The notes below the pieces were generated by a model. It searched no databases. It was given only the letters and a program-made list of their open reading frames with translations, and was not told the origin of the DNA. Below are positions 8,932 through 17,854 of a DNA stretch of 64,000 bases, in pieces (within the stretch, counting starts at the first letter, position 1; every line of letters starts with the position of its first letter). A program made the position numbers and the translations under genes. This DNA comes from Variovorax sp. Root411. GTDB taxonomy: Bacteria > Pseudomonadota > Gammaproteobacteria > Burkholderiales > Burkholderiaceae_C. The stretch is from the NCBI RefSeq assembly GCF_001425205.1, contig NZ_LMDW01000002.1, positions 109,099 to 173,098 of the forward strand, read 5' to 3'.

Positions 8932-10410
8932 TCACAACCGGGGCGCCGAGGGCCGAGTGCCTCGCCAGTGGAACATCGCGACGAGAAGAGCCGACACCAT
9001 CAGGTACACCAGCGCCACCCCGAATGCGCCCGAATACGCAGCGGTGTCCGTCGCATCTCCCAGCCTCCCATAGAACAGGATCCCGATCAGCGCCACCCCC
9101 AGCGCGTTGCTCGCCTGCTGCACCATCGACAGCACGCCCGAGGCCACGCCGGCATGCTGCGGCGGCAGGCCGGCCAGCACGGTGGACACCAGTGGCGCCA
9201 TCACCATGCCCAGCCCCGCGCCCTCTACCAGCAGCAGCGGCACCATCCACGCAACCACATGCGAGTGGCCGGCCCATCCCGCCACGTTGACGAACTGCAG
9301 CGCGTGCCCCGCGGCCAGCACGAGGGCGCCGAGCGCGATGGGTGGCTTGCCGCCGAAGCGCCGTGCGAGGCGCGCACCGGCCATCGATGTCGCGAAGAAT
9401 CCGACCGCGAGCGACGTGAAGACCATGCCCGACGTCAACGGACCCAGCGCCAGGCCTTGCTGCAGGTACAGCGCGAGCACGAAGTAGAGCGAGGCGTTGC
9501 CGACGTAGAAGGCCAGCGTGGTGAGCAGACCCGTGACGAAGCGGTGGTTCGCGAGCAATGCGGGCGCCACCAGCGGTGCACCGCCCTTCGCGGCGAGGCG
9601 GCGCTGCTGAAACCCGAAGGCCACCAGCAACGGCAACGCGGCCGCAAGGCACAGCCAGCTCCACAGCGGCCAGCCTTGCTCGCGCCCTTCCACCAGCGGC
9701 AGCACCACGGCCACCGAGCCCGCGGCCGCCAGCAGCATGCCGGCGAGGTCGAGCCTGCTGTTGCCGTTGTTCGCCAGCGGTGGAATGACGCGCGGCGCGA
9801 GCACCAGTGCCAGCAGGCCGATTGGCAGGTTGATGAGGAAACAGCTGCGCCAGCCGAGCCCCGCCAGATCCGCGTGGATCAGCAGGCCGCCGACCAGTTG
9901 CCCGAGCGTGGCGCCGAGCCCGAGCGTGAGCCCGTAGGCCGCGAAGGCGCGCGCCCGGCCTTCGCCGGTGTAGGCCAGGCCGATCATCGCCAGCACCTGC
10001 GGCTGCAGCAGCGCGCCGGCCAGGCCCTGCAGCACGCGCGCGGCCACCAGCAGTTCGGCATTCGGCGCGAAGCCGCAGGCCGCGGAGGCCAGCGTGAACA
10101 GCAGCAGGCCCAGCATGAACATGCGGCGCCGGCCGAACAGGTCGCCGAGCCGGCCGCCGGTGATCAGTCCCGCCGCGGTGGCCAGTCCGTAGCCCGCCAC
10201 CACCAGTTGCAAGGTGCCCGCGCTTGCCAGCAATTCGCGCTGCATCGACGGCAGCGCGACGTTGACGATGAAGAAGTCCAGCACCACCAGGAAGGTGCCG
10301 CTGAGCATGACCCACAGGCCGAGCCGGCCGGACCCGGTCGCGCCCACGCCCTGCTGGCCGCCCGATGGAGAAAGCGATGCTGCCGAGGCAGCGATGTTCG
10401 ACTGAGTCAT
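8932..10410 (-). CDS. MFS efflux transporter, DHA2 family (EmrB/QacA-like)
   Basis: 492 residues from the ATG at 10410 (MTQSNIAASAAS). About fourteen hydrophobic segments fit the 14-helix DHA2 drug exporters. Motifs seen are LDFFIVNVALPSMQ in helix 1, GGRLGDLFGRRRMFM in the loop 2-3 position, and the motif-C-like GLTLGLGATLGQLVGG. Members expel drugs, dyes or metabolites by proton antiport. It lies 73 bp downstream of an NTF2-like gene on the same strand, and a divergent AraC-type regulator is the obvious candidate controller. Confidence 0.9.
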   Translation of the reverse strand: MTQSNIAASAASLSPSGGQQGVGATGSGRLGLWVMLSGTFLVVLDFFIVNVALPSMQRELLASAGTLQLVVAGYGLATAAGLITGGRLGDLFGRRRMFMLGLLLFTLASAACGFAPNAELLVAARVLQGLAGALLQPQVLAMIGLAYTGEGRARAFAAYGLTLGLGATLGQLVGGLLIHADLAGLGWRSCFLINLPIGLLALVLAPRVIPPLANNGNSRLDLAGMLLAAAGSVAVVLPLVEGREQGWPLWSWLCLAAALPLLVAFGFQQRRLAAKGGAPLVAPALLANHRFVTGLLTTLAFYVGNASLYFVLALYLQQGLALGPLTSGMVFTSLAVGFFATSMAGARLARRFGGKPPIALGALVLAAGHALQFVNVAGWAGHSHVVAWMVPLLLVEGAGLGMVMAPLVSTVLAGLPPQHAGVASGVLSMVQQASNALGVALIGILFYGRLGDATDTAAYSGAFGVALVYLMVSALLVAMFHWRGTRPSAPRL

Positions 10411-10483
10411 GGTGGTAACCAGTGTTGGGAGAAAGGCGCGCGGCGGCAATGACCTGCGAGGTCATGGCCAAGGCGACGGCCGC

Positions 10484-10870
10484 TCAGACGGAAGGCGTCG
10501 GCAGGATGAACTGGTAATCGACGGCGATGCGGCCGTCCCCGGCCAGCACCAGGAACTGCAGCCCCAGTGCGGCCACCGGGCCGCCTGCGGCCGGCACCAT
10601 GTGCCAATGGAACATCACCGCGTCGTGCAGGAACTGGGCATCGCCCGTGCAGACGAAGCGAAAGCCGGCGTCGCGCACGTTCTTCTCGTGCGCGCCGGTG
10701 ACGCGCTGCTGCAGCGCTTCGTAGCCCTTGGCCTGCAGCGTGCGCACGTGGTGCTCGCCCTCGGGCACCCAGAGGCCGGCAATGGCGGCCCGGCGCGCAG
10801 CGGCATCGGGCTCGTTCCAGGTGGCGACGTAGCGTTCGGCGAGCTCGGCGAATTCGGTGTTGGAGTTCAT
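10484..10870 (-). CDS. NTF2/SnoaL-like protein
   Basis: 128 residues from ATG 10870 (MNSNTEFAELAERYVATWNE). The opening helix with YVATWNEPDAAARRAAIAGLW and the later beta-rich part (VMFHWHMVPAAGG, GLQFLVLAGDGRIAVDYQF) match the SnoaL-like cone fold, in which a hydrophobic pocket binds small molecules; many members have no known reaction. It is the first gene of a two-gene unit with the DHA2 exporter and is divergent from the AraC regulator at 10986, so a role in handling the exported compound is possible but not shown. Confidence 0.75.
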   Translation of the reverse strand: MNSNTEFAELAERYVATWNEPDAAARRAAIAGLWVPEGEHHVRTLQAKGYEALQQRVTGAHEKNVRDAGFRFVCTGDAQFLHDAVMFHWHMVPAAGGPVAALGLQFLVLAGDGRIAVDYQFILPTPSV

Positions 10871-10985
10871 GATCTGCTCCTGTGTGCGGAAGAGTAAGAC
10901 CGCAGTTTCCGCCTCGACTGATGGACAGTGAATGCCTGAAAATCCACCTCTCTTGTCCATTCGTCCAACGCCACAGGAGCCCCTC

Positions 10986-11912
10986 ATGGACCCGCTCGAC
11001 GACGTCTTTGCCGCGATGCGCGTGCGCAGCGCCTTGTATGCCCGCCTGGAGGCCGGTGCGCCCTGGGGGTTGAGCCTGGCCGGCGGCGAGAGCGCGCGCT
11101 TCGGGCTCGTGGTGCGCGGCGGCTGCCTGCTCGAGGTCGAAGGCGTGGCACATCCGGTGGCGTTGGCAGCGGGCGACTGCTACGTGCTGGCGCATGGCAC
11201 GCCCTATGTGCTTCGCGATCACCCGAACACGCCCACGGTGAGCTGCACCTCCGTCGTACGCGACCGCATCGGCGGGCTGGTGGAACTGGGCGGAACGGGC
11301 ACCGCCGCCTCGGTGATCTGCGGCTGGTTCCACTTCGACCTGCGTGCCGCGCAGCCGTTGCTGGCGCTGCTGCCGGTGCTGCTTCACGTGAAGATGGAGC
11401 AGGCCCGCGCCCTCGCGCTGCAGGGCACGCTGCAGCTGCTGGCCATGGAAACCGGCGAGCCGGGTCTCGGCTCCAGCCTGCTCGTGAGCCGGCTGGCCGA
11501 CATCGTGTTCGTGCAGGCAGTGCGCGCGCACGTCGCGGCCAATGGCGAATCGCAGACCGGCTGGCTGGCTGCGCTGGCCGACACGCGCATCGGCCCGGCC
11601 CTGCGCGCGATGCACAAGGACATCGCGCGCAGCTGGACGGTAGAGGCGCTGGCCGCGGCAGCGAGCCTCTCGCGCTCGGCCTTTGCGCAGCGCTTTCGCG
11701 AGCGCGTGGGACAGGCGCCGCTGGAGTACCTCACGCAATGGCGCATGTTCAAGGCCGGCAACATGCTCGGCCAGGGCAATGCCGCGGTGGGCGCGATCGC
11801 AGGCGCGGTGGGCTACGAGTCGGAGGCCGCGTTCAGCAAGGCCTTCAAGCGCGAGAAGGGCATGGCACCCGGCGCGTGGCGGGCCGCGGCGCGCGACGGC
11901 GCCGCGGCATAG
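10986..11912 (+). CDS. AraC-family transcriptional regulator with cupin sensor domain
   Basis: 308 residues. The start at ATG 10986 sits right after a CAGGAGCCCCTC ribosome site; an open frame reaches 10932 but has no comparable signal. Residues 1 to about 180 form a cupin-like sensor (AraC_binding / cupin_6 type, with LEVEGVAHPVALAAGDCYVL). The C-terminal about 100 residues hold two HTH motifs (WTVEALAAAASLSRSAFAQR and VGAIAGAVGYESEAAFSKAF), the second being the AraC signature. It is divergently placed against the NTF2-like/efflux pair and probably controls it from the 115-bp spacer. Confidence 0.9.
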   Translation: MDPLDDVFAAMRVRSALYARLEAGAPWGLSLAGGESARFGLVVRGGCLLEVEGVAHPVALAAGDCYVLAHGTPYVLRDHPNTPTVSCTSVVRDRIGGLVELGGTGTAASVICGWFHFDLRAAQPLLALLPVLLHVKMEQARALALQGTLQLLAMETGEPGLGSSLLVSRLADIVFVQAVRAHVAANGESQTGWLAALADTRIGPALRAMHKDIARSWTVEALAAAASLSRSAFAQRFRERVGQAPLEYLTQWRMFKAGNMLGQGNAAVGAIAGAVGYESEAAFSKAFKREKGMAPGAWRAAARDGAAA

Positions 11913-11932
11913 CGCCTCTTTTCTTCAGGCCT

Positions 11933-12976
11933 TCACTGCGGCACTGCGGCCTTGAACTGCGCGGCCGCAAAAGCCCAGGCCATGCGCGTGGCATCAGGCC
12001 CCTCGGGATCACTGAACATCAGCTTCGGCGCACCGCCGCTCCACGAATGCCCGAGCCCCGCGATCTCGCACAGCGTGACGACCGTGCGGCCCTTGCGCTT
12101 GAAGTCGGTCACGCGCATCGCGCGGCGCTTGCCGCGCTGCGTGTCGCGCGGCAGTCCGGGCCGCGCGCCCAGCGCCGTGGCCCACACCGCGGCGCTGCTG
12201 ATGGCATTGCTGGGCGCGACCACCGCGTCGGCGTCGCCGTGCAGCACCAACATCGGCGGCAAGGTGGTGAAGACGGCCGCGGCGCCCATCGCCTTGCCGA
12301 CCGCCGTGGTGGGCATCGGCGGCACGTTCTGTCCGCGCATGGCGCCGAGCGCAGTGGCCGGCGACTTCGCCGCGCCGGGCGCCACGCCCGAATGCATGAC
12401 GACGGCGCGGAAGCGGTTCGGATAGCGCGTCGCAAGCAGGGCCGCCATGCTCGCGCCGGCCGAGAGACCGGCAAGCGCCACGCGGTCGCGGTCCACGGGA
12501 TACAGCATGCAGGCCTGGTCGACGGCGGCCATCAGCGTCGCGGCTTCGGCGTCGGCCTTGCCGGAGCGGCGCTCGTACCAGTTCCAGCAGCCCTGCGGGT
12601 GGGCGATGCGGTCCTGCTCGGGGTACAGCACCATGAAGCGCTGCCGGACGGCCAGCGCGTTCATGCGCGTGCTCGCGGCAAAGTCGCGCCCGGTCTGGCC
12701 GCAGCCGTGCAGCATGACCATGAGCGGCAGTTTCTCGCCGGGCTGCAGTTGCAGATCGGCCGGACGGAACAGGTGATAGCCGCGCGCGCCGCCCGGCCCC
12801 ATCGCCATGCCGCTGAGCCAGTCGCCCTTTCCGGGCGGCGGCTTGAGCCGCTTGGCCGTGGCGCGCTGCACCTGCCCCGCCACGCGCTTGCTGTTGCTCA
12901 GCGTGATCTTGGTGAGTGCCTTGAGGTTGCGCTCGTAGGCGCGGGCGAAGACGGAAGCGGTGGAACGACGGGCCAT
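11933..12976 (-). CDS. PHB depolymerase-family esterase
   Basis: 347 residues from ATG 12976 (MARRSTASVFARAYERN). The alpha/beta-hydrolase fold shows an oxyanion-hole segment LMVMLHGCGQTG (about 85-96), the lipase box GLSAGAS with nucleophile Ser about 172, a catalytic Asp candidate in HGDADAVV and a catalytic His in GLGHSWSGG. These are the LpqC / PHB-depolymerase type (esterase_phb) features. There is no signal peptide, so an intracellular esterase or feruloyl-esterase-like enzyme is as plausible as a true PHB depolymerase. It ends convergent to the AraC gene. Confidence 0.87.
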   Translation of the reverse strand: MARRSTASVFARAYERNLKALTKITLSNSKRVAGQVQRATAKRLKPPPGKGDWLSGMAMGPGGARGYHLFRPADLQLQPGEKLPLMVMLHGCGQTGRDFAASTRMNALAVRQRFMVLYPEQDRIAHPQGCWNWYERRSGKADAEAATLMAAVDQACMLYPVDRDRVALAGLSAGASMAALLATRYPNRFRAVVMHSGVAPGAAKSPATALGAMRGQNVPPMPTTAVGKAMGAAAVFTTLPPMLVLHGDADAVVAPSNAISSAAVWATALGARPGLPRDTQRGKRRAMRVTDFKRKGRTVVTLCEIAGLGHSWSGGAPKLMFSDPEGPDATRMAWAFAAAQFKAAVPQ

Positions 12977-13022
12977 GGCGCAGTGTGACGGCAAAGCGGC
13001 ACCAGATGCGCGAAGCCTGCGG

Positions 13023-13943
13023 TCAGTAGATCTCCGGCACGATCATGTTGGCCGGTACGGGCTGGCGCAGGTAGTCTGCATGCCGCACGCGCTCCGGCAG
13101 CGCCACCGGCGGATGCGGCACCTCGTTGTAGGGCAATTGCCCCAGCAGGTGGCCGATGCAGTTCAGCCGCGCCTTCTTCTTGTCGACCGCCTGCACCACC
13201 CACCACGGCGCCTCGGGGATGTGGGTGCGCTCGAGCATGATTTCCTTCGCCTTGGTGTATTCCTCCCAGCGGCGGCGGCTCTCGAGGTCCATCGGGCTGA
13301 GCTTCCACTGCTTGAGCGGATCGTGGATACGGCCGAGAAAGCGCATGTGCTGCTCGTCGTCGGTGATGGAGAACCAGTACTTGATGAGCTTGATGCCCGA
13401 GCGCACCAGCATCTTCTCGAACTCGGGAACGGTGCGGAAGAACTCCTCGTACTCGTCGTCGGAGCAGAAACCCATCACGCGCTCGACGCCGGCGCGGTTG
13501 TACCAGCTGCGGTCGAAAAGCACCATCTCGCCCGCGGCGGGCAGGTGCGCGGCGTAGCGCTGGAAGTACCACTGCGTGCGTTCGCGATCGTTGGGCGCGG
13601 GCAATGCGGCGACTCGGGCCACGCGCGGATTCAGACGCTGGGTGATGCGCTTGATGACGCCGCCCTTGCCCGCCGCATCGCGGCCTTCGAACAGGATGAC
13701 GACTTTCTGCTTGCTGTGCTGCACCCAGTCCTGCAGCTTGACCAGCTCGCCCTGCAGGCGGAACAGTTCCTTGAAGTAGGCCTGGCGCGCGGCCTTGTCG
13801 GTGGCCGCGGTGGCTGACGGATCGAGGCCGTCGATGTTGCGGTCCTCGATCTCCAGTTCGAGCTCTTCGTCGTAGCTGTCGATCAGGTCGCGGGCGATGC
13901 GTTGCATCAGGTCTTCGTGGTCGGGAAGTGCGCTCGTCAGCAT
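13023..13943 (-). CDS. ppk2: Polyphosphate kinase 2 (PPK2)
   Basis: 306 residues from ATG 13943 (MLTSALPDHEDLM). PPK2 core motifs are Walker A GRDAAGKGG (87-95), the lid/acceptor segment ERTQWYFQRYAAHLPAAGE, and Walker-B-like VLFDRSWYNRAGVE (141-154). The enzyme moves phosphate between polyphosphate and nucleotides; this length and motif set fit the short one-domain class I type. It is divergent from the PiT phosphate transporter with a Pho-box-like element between, which supports a shared phosphate-related role. Confidence 0.92.
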   Translation of the reverse strand: MLTSALPDHEDLMQRIARDLIDSYDEELELEIEDRNIDGLDPSATAATDKAARQAYFKELFRLQGELVKLQDWVQHSKQKVVILFEGRDAAGKGGVIKRITQRLNPRVARVAALPAPNDRERTQWYFQRYAAHLPAAGEMVLFDRSWYNRAGVERVMGFCSDDEYEEFFRTVPEFEKMLVRSGIKLIKYWFSITDDEQHMRFLGRIHDPLKQWKLSPMDLESRRRWEEYTKAKEIMLERTHIPEAPWWVVQAVDKKKARLNCIGHLLGQLPYNEVPHPPVALPERVRHADYLRQPVPANMIVPEIY

Positions 13944-14025
13944 GGTGGGGAGGAAGAAAGTGAAAGGGTCGGAAAAAAGCATGCTGCTCGCCCCATATGA
14001 CGGCTGCGTGACGGCCCGAAGCCGG

Positions 14026-14043
14026 CTGACACGCCGCTGTCAC
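14026..14043 (+). promoter_or_regulatory. Candidate Pho box between ppk2 and pit
   Basis: CTGACAC-GCCG-CTGTCAC: two 7-bp repeats 11 bp apart, the spacing of PhoB-binding CTGTCAT repeats. Two TGACGG repeats (13998 and 14009), also 11 bp apart, resemble the complementary strand motif and would face ppk2. Function is inferred from spacing and neighbours only. Confidence 0.45.
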
Positions 14044-14090
14044 ACGACGCGAACACCATCCGAAGCCATTCCAACACCCCGGAATCGCCC

Positions 14091-15722
14091 ATGAACACGC
14101 TCGCAGCCCCGCATGCCGAGTTGCCGTCCGCGTCCGCCACGCACCGGCCCAGGCTCGACGCCAAGCCCGGCCCGCTCACGCTGATCACCTTCGTGGGCCT
14201 GCTGGCCGCCGGCCTGCTCTTCACAGCCTGGAGCCTTGTCGGCGACGTCACGGCCTCGGGTGCGCCGGTCACCACCTGGGTGCCCTACATCCTGCTGGGC
14301 GTGGCCTTGCTGATTGCACTGGGCTTCGAGTTCGTCAACGGCTTCCACGACACGGCCAACGCGGTGGCCACGGTGATCTACACGCACTCGCTGCCGCCCA
14401 ACTTCGCGGTGGTGTGGTCGGGCTTCTTCAACTTCCTGGGCGTGCTGGTGTCCAGCGGCGCGGTGGCCTTCGGCATCATCGCGCTGCTGCCGGTGGAACT
14501 GATCCTGCAGGTGGGCTCGGGCGCGGGCTTCGCGATGGTGTTCGCGCTGCTGATCGCCGCCATCATCTGGAACCTGGGCACGTGGTGGCTGGGGCTGCCG
14601 GCTTCTTCCTCGCACACGCTGATCGGCTCGATCATCGGCGTGGGCGTGGCCAATGCGCTGATGCATGGCCGCGACGGCACCAGCGGTGTCGACTGGGCGC
14701 AGGCCACCAAGGTGGGCTATTCGCTGCTGCTGTCGCCGATGGTCGGCTTCGGCTGCGCCGCCCTTCTGCTGCTGGCGCTGCGCGCCTTCGTGAAGAATCG
14801 CGCGCTGTATGAAGAGCCCAAGGGCAGCGAGCCGCCGCCGTGGTGGATCCGCGGCCTGCTGATCCTGACCTGCACGGGCGTGTCGTTCGCCCACGGCTCC
14901 AACGACGGCCAGAAGGGCATGGGGCTGATCATGCTGATCCTCGTGGGCACGGTGCCGATGGCCTATGCGCTGAACCGCGCGATGCCCGCCAACGAGACGG
15001 TGAAGTTCGTGGCCGTGGCCGAGATGGCGCAGAACGCGCTGAACCGCAGCGCGCCGAGTTCGCTGCCCGCGCTGCAACCGGCCGCGGCGCGCGACACGCT
15101 CGCCAGCTACGTGCGCACCCGCGAGTTCAACGACAAGGTCGTGCCGGCGCTGGCCGCCACGGCCGGCAGCATCGGCCAGCAGGTCCGGCAGCACGGCTCG
15201 CTCGCCGCCGTGCCGGCCGAGGCCGTCGCCAACGTGCGCAACGACATGTACCTCGCGTCCGAAGCCATCCGCCATCTGACCAAGGGCGGCGCTGCGAAGT
15301 TCGACGACGAGACCGCGTTGCGCATCGGCGCGTTTCGCCAGGAGCTCGACGATGCGACGCGCTTCATTCCGCTGTGGGTCAAGGTCGCGGTGGCCATCGC
15401 ATTGGGGCTGGGCACGATGATCGGCTGGAAACGCATCGTCGTCACCGTGGGCGAGAAGATCGGAAAGACGCACCTGAGCTACGCGCAAGGCGCGTCGGCC
15501 GAAGTGGTGGCAATGATCACCATCGGCGCAGCCGACATGTACGGGCTGCCGGTGTCGACCACGCACGTGCTGTCGTCGGGCGTGGCCGGCACCATGACGG
15601 CGAGCGGCTCGGGCCTGCAGACGTCCACGCTGCGCAACCTCGCGCTGGCCTGGGTGCTCACGCTGCCGGTGGCGATGCTGCTGTCGGGTTCGCTCTACTG
15701 GCTGTTCACCAGCATCTTCTGA
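14091..15722 (+). CDS. pit: PiT-family inorganic phosphate transporter
   Basis: 543 residues with a PiT domain in two halves. The family signatures are GFEFVNGFHDTANAVATVIYT near residue 85 and the repeat in the second half (SFAHGSNDGQKGMG, then GLPVSTTHVLSSGVAGTM). PiT proteins are low-affinity symporters of metal-phosphate complexes with protons. The insert between the halves (about residues 300-435) is hydrophilic and cytoplasmic, larger than in E. coli PitA. It is followed within 10 bp by the CorA-like gene and divergent from ppk2. Confidence 0.94.
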   Translation: MNTLAAPHAELPSASATHRPRLDAKPGPLTLITFVGLLAAGLLFTAWSLVGDVTASGAPVTTWVPYILLGVALLIALGFEFVNGFHDTANAVATVIYTHSLPPNFAVVWSGFFNFLGVLVSSGAVAFGIIALLPVELILQVGSGAGFAMVFALLIAAIIWNLGTWWLGLPASSSHTLIGSIIGVGVANALMHGRDGTSGVDWAQATKVGYSLLLSPMVGFGCAALLLLALRAFVKNRALYEEPKGSEPPPWWIRGLLILTCTGVSFAHGSNDGQKGMGLIMLILVGTVPMAYALNRAMPANETVKFVAVAEMAQNALNRSAPSSLPALQPAAARDTLASYVRTREFNDKVVPALAATAGSIGQQVRQHGSLAAVPAEAVANVRNDMYLASEAIRHLTKGGAAKFDDETALRIGAFRQELDDATRFIPLWVKVAVAIALGLGTMIGWKRIVVTVGEKIGKTHLSYAQGASAEVVAMITIGAADMYGLPVSTTHVLSSGVAGTMTASGSGLQTSTLRNLALAWVLTLPVAMLLSGSLYWLFTSIF

Positions 15723-15731
15723 CCACGCATC

Positions 15732-16775
15732 TTGTCGGCACTCCATGACCTCGCCGCCCAGTCCTACGGCGGCGACGAAGCCGGACTGATCTCCGGCTAC
15801 CTCTTCGACGCCTCGGCAGCGGAGCCCGCGCGGGCCATCGACTCGGTGCAGGCCGCCGCATGGCTGGCCGAAGAGCGCGACCGTGAATGCACCGAGGAAA
15901 ACCCGGCGTACGTCTGGCTCCATTTCAACCTGAGCCATGCGCATGCGGAGCGCTGGCTGGTGCGGCACGCGAACCTTTCCGACACCTTCTACGAGACGCT
16001 GCACGAAGGCCTGCCCTCCACGCGCATCGAGCGCGACGACGATTCGCTGATCGCCGTCATCAACGATGTGCATTTCGAGTTCAGCTTCGAGCCCTCGGAC
16101 ATCTCCACGCTGTGGATCAGCGTGGGTCCGCGCCTCGTGGTCACGGCGCGCACCAAGCCGCTGCGCTCGGTCGACACGCTGCGCACGGCCGTGAAGGCGG
16201 GCGACGCGCCGCGCTCCAGCACCGAGCTGCTCGAGCACCTGCTGCGTGCGCAGGCCGACGTGCTGGTGAAGATCGTGCGCGGCGTCACCTCGCGCATCGA
16301 CCGCATCGAAGACGAGTTGCTCGCCGGCCGCCTCGACCACAAGCGCGCACGGCTCGGCGTGCTGCGCCGGCTGCTGGTGCGGCTGCAGCGGCTGCTGGCG
16401 CCCGAACCTGCCGCCCTCTTCCGCCTGCTGCAAGGGCCTCCCGCGTGGATGGCCGAGCCCGACTCGCAGGCGCTGCGCGGCTCGACCGAAGAGTTCTCGG
16501 TGGTGCTGCGCGATATGCAGGCGCTGCAGGAGCGCATCAAGCTGCTGCAGGAAGAAATTGCAGCCAACGTGAACGAGGACAACAACCGAAGCCTGTTCGT
16601 GCTGACGGTGGTCACGGTGCTGGCGCTGCCGATCAACATCCTGGCCGGCCTGTTCGGCATGAACGTGGGCGGCATTCCGCTGGCCGACCACAAGCACGGC
16701 TTCTGGATCGTGGTGGCGATCGTGGCGAGCTTCACCGCAGTGGCGGCATGGGCGGCTTTCCGCAAGAAGCGCTGA
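15732..16775 (+). CDS. CorA/ZntB-family divalent-cation transporter
   Basis: 347 residues. No ATG is available near the N-terminus, so the TTG at 15732, nine bases after the pit stop, is taken as start. A long cytoplasmic domain ends in two C-terminal helices with the diagnostic GMN motif (LAGLFGMNVGGIPL) and a final basic AFRKKR. The loop after GMN is GGIPL rather than the acidic MPEL of Mg channels, which fits the ZntB-like branch. Close spacing implies cotranscription with pit. Confidence 0.88.
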   Translation: MSALHDLAAQSYGGDEAGLISGYLFDASAAEPARAIDSVQAAAWLAEERDRECTEENPAYVWLHFNLSHAHAERWLVRHANLSDTFYETLHEGLPSTRIERDDDSLIAVINDVHFEFSFEPSDISTLWISVGPRLVVTARTKPLRSVDTLRTAVKAGDAPRSSTELLEHLLRAQADVLVKIVRGVTSRIDRIEDELLAGRLDHKRARLGVLRRLLVRLQRLLAPEPAALFRLLQGPPAWMAEPDSQALRGSTEEFSVVLRDMQALQERIKLLQEEIAANVNEDNNRSLFVLTVVTVLALPINILAGLFGMNVGGIPLADHKHGFWIVVAIVASFTAVAAWAAFRKKR

Positions 16776-16895
16776 CAAGGTGTGAATAAACCTGCTGCGC
16801 GCCCCGATCTCGCATCTGCGGTCCTCACCGTACGGAGTACCGCTCCGGTCCTCGATGCAAGCTCGGGGCGCTCGCGACGGTTTCTTCACACCTTG
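16776..16895. repeat. 120-bp imperfect palindromic element
   Basis: CAAGGTGTGAATAAACC at 16776 and the reverse complement of the right end (CAAGGTGTGAAGAAACC) pair, and the pairing continues inward through GCGCCCCGA to GCATC. This gives arms of about 45 bp around a loop of about 30 bp. No T-run follows, so it is not a simple intrinsic terminator. It could be a MITE-like or REP-like element, or an RNA structure ending the pit-corA transcript. Confidence 0.65.
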
Positions 16896-16984
16896 CGGCG
16901 CCCCGTGCCACGGCGCAGTAATGCTATTTATTTAGTAGCGTCTCGCGCAGCATCCATGCGCCCGCATCGATGTTCCAGACCCCC

Positions 16985-16990
16985 TAGAAT
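16985..16990 (+). promoter_or_regulatory. Possible -10 box for a leaderless transcript
   Basis: TAGAAT ends six bases before the GTG start at 16997, so transcription would begin at or next to the start codon. No Shine-Dalgarno is present in front of that GTG. No convincing -35 was recognised. Confidence 0.35.
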
Positions 16991-16996
16991 GGCGGG

Positions 16997-17854
16997 GTGT
17001 CCTCCATTCTCAATGCCGATCTTCACTGCCACTCCGTGGTTTCCGACGGCACACTGACGCCCGAAGAACTGGCCGCGCGCGCAGCCGCCAACGGGGTCGA
17101 ACTCTGGGCCCTCACCGACCACGACGAGGTCGGCGGCCAGCACCGCGCCGCCGCCGCCGCACGCGCCAACGGCATGCGCTACCTCACCGGCACCGAGATC
17201 TCCGTGACCTTCGCGGGCGAAACGGTGCACATCGTCGGCCTGGGCTTCGATGCCGACGACGCGGCCATGTCGCAAGGCCTCTACGACACGCGCGGCGGCC
17301 GCGGCAAGCGCGCACAGGAAATGTCCGAGGGGCTGGCGAAGGTCGGCATCCACGGCGCGTACGAAGGTGCGCTCAAGTTCGTCGGCAACCCCGAACTCAT
17401 TTCGCGCACGCACTTCGCGCGCTTCCTCGTCGAGAAGGGCCACTGCCGCGACACGCCCGAGGTGTTCCGCAAGTTCCTCACCGAAGGCAAGCCCGGCTAC
17501 GTGCCGCACCGCTGGGCCTCGCTGAAGGACGCGGTGCAATGGATCACCGGCGCCAAGGGCATGGCCGTGATCGCGCACCCGGGCCGCTACAAGTTCACGG
17601 CCAACGAGGAGTACGCGCTGTTCCTCGAATTCAAGGCGCATGGCGGCAAGGCGATCGAGGTCGTCACCGGCAGCCACACGCCGGCCGAGTTCGTCGAGTA
17701 CGCCGACAAGGCGCTCGAGTTCGATTTCGCCGCCTCGCGCGGCAGCGATTTCCACAGCCCCGACGAGAGCCACTGCGACCTCGGCAAGCTGCCGCCGTTG
17801 CCCGGTGCGCTCACTCCTGTGTGGGAACTGCTCGGCGATCGCATCCAGCAGTGA
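16997..17854 (+). CDS. PHP-domain phosphatase (YciV/TrpH-like)
   Basis: 285 residues from a GTG start with no Shine-Dalgarno. The PHP signature opens the protein: NADLHCHSVVSDG (His10, His12), ALTDHDEV, TGTEIS, then IAHPGRYK and the C-terminal GSDFHSP, together forming the three-metal site. Relatives (E. coli YciV/RnaAM) remove the 3'-phosphate from nucleoside 3',5'-bisphosphates and trim RNA 5' ends. The neighbouring yciO-like and trpS genes echo the trp/yciV/yciO neighbourhood of enterobacteria. The stop overlaps the GTG of the next gene. Confidence 0.88.
   Translation: MSSILNADLHCHSVVSDGTLTPEELAARAAANGVELWALTDHDEVGGQHRAAAAARANGMRYLTGTEISVTFAGETVHIVGLGFDADDAAMSQGLYDTRGGRGKRAQEMSEGLAKVGIHGAYEGALKFVGNPELISRTHFARFLVEKGHCRDTPEVFRKFLTEGKPGYVPHRWASLKDAVQWITGAKGMAVIAHPGRYKFTANEEYALFLEFKAHGGKAIEVVTGSHTPAEFVEYADKALEFDFAASRGSDFHSPDESHCDLGKLPPLPGALTPVWELLGDRIQQ

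Noticed and set aside
8428..10452. 2-kb plus-strand open frame opposite the DHA2 transporter
   Set aside because: Low-complexity antisense reading; the minus-strand MFS protein has all family motifs.
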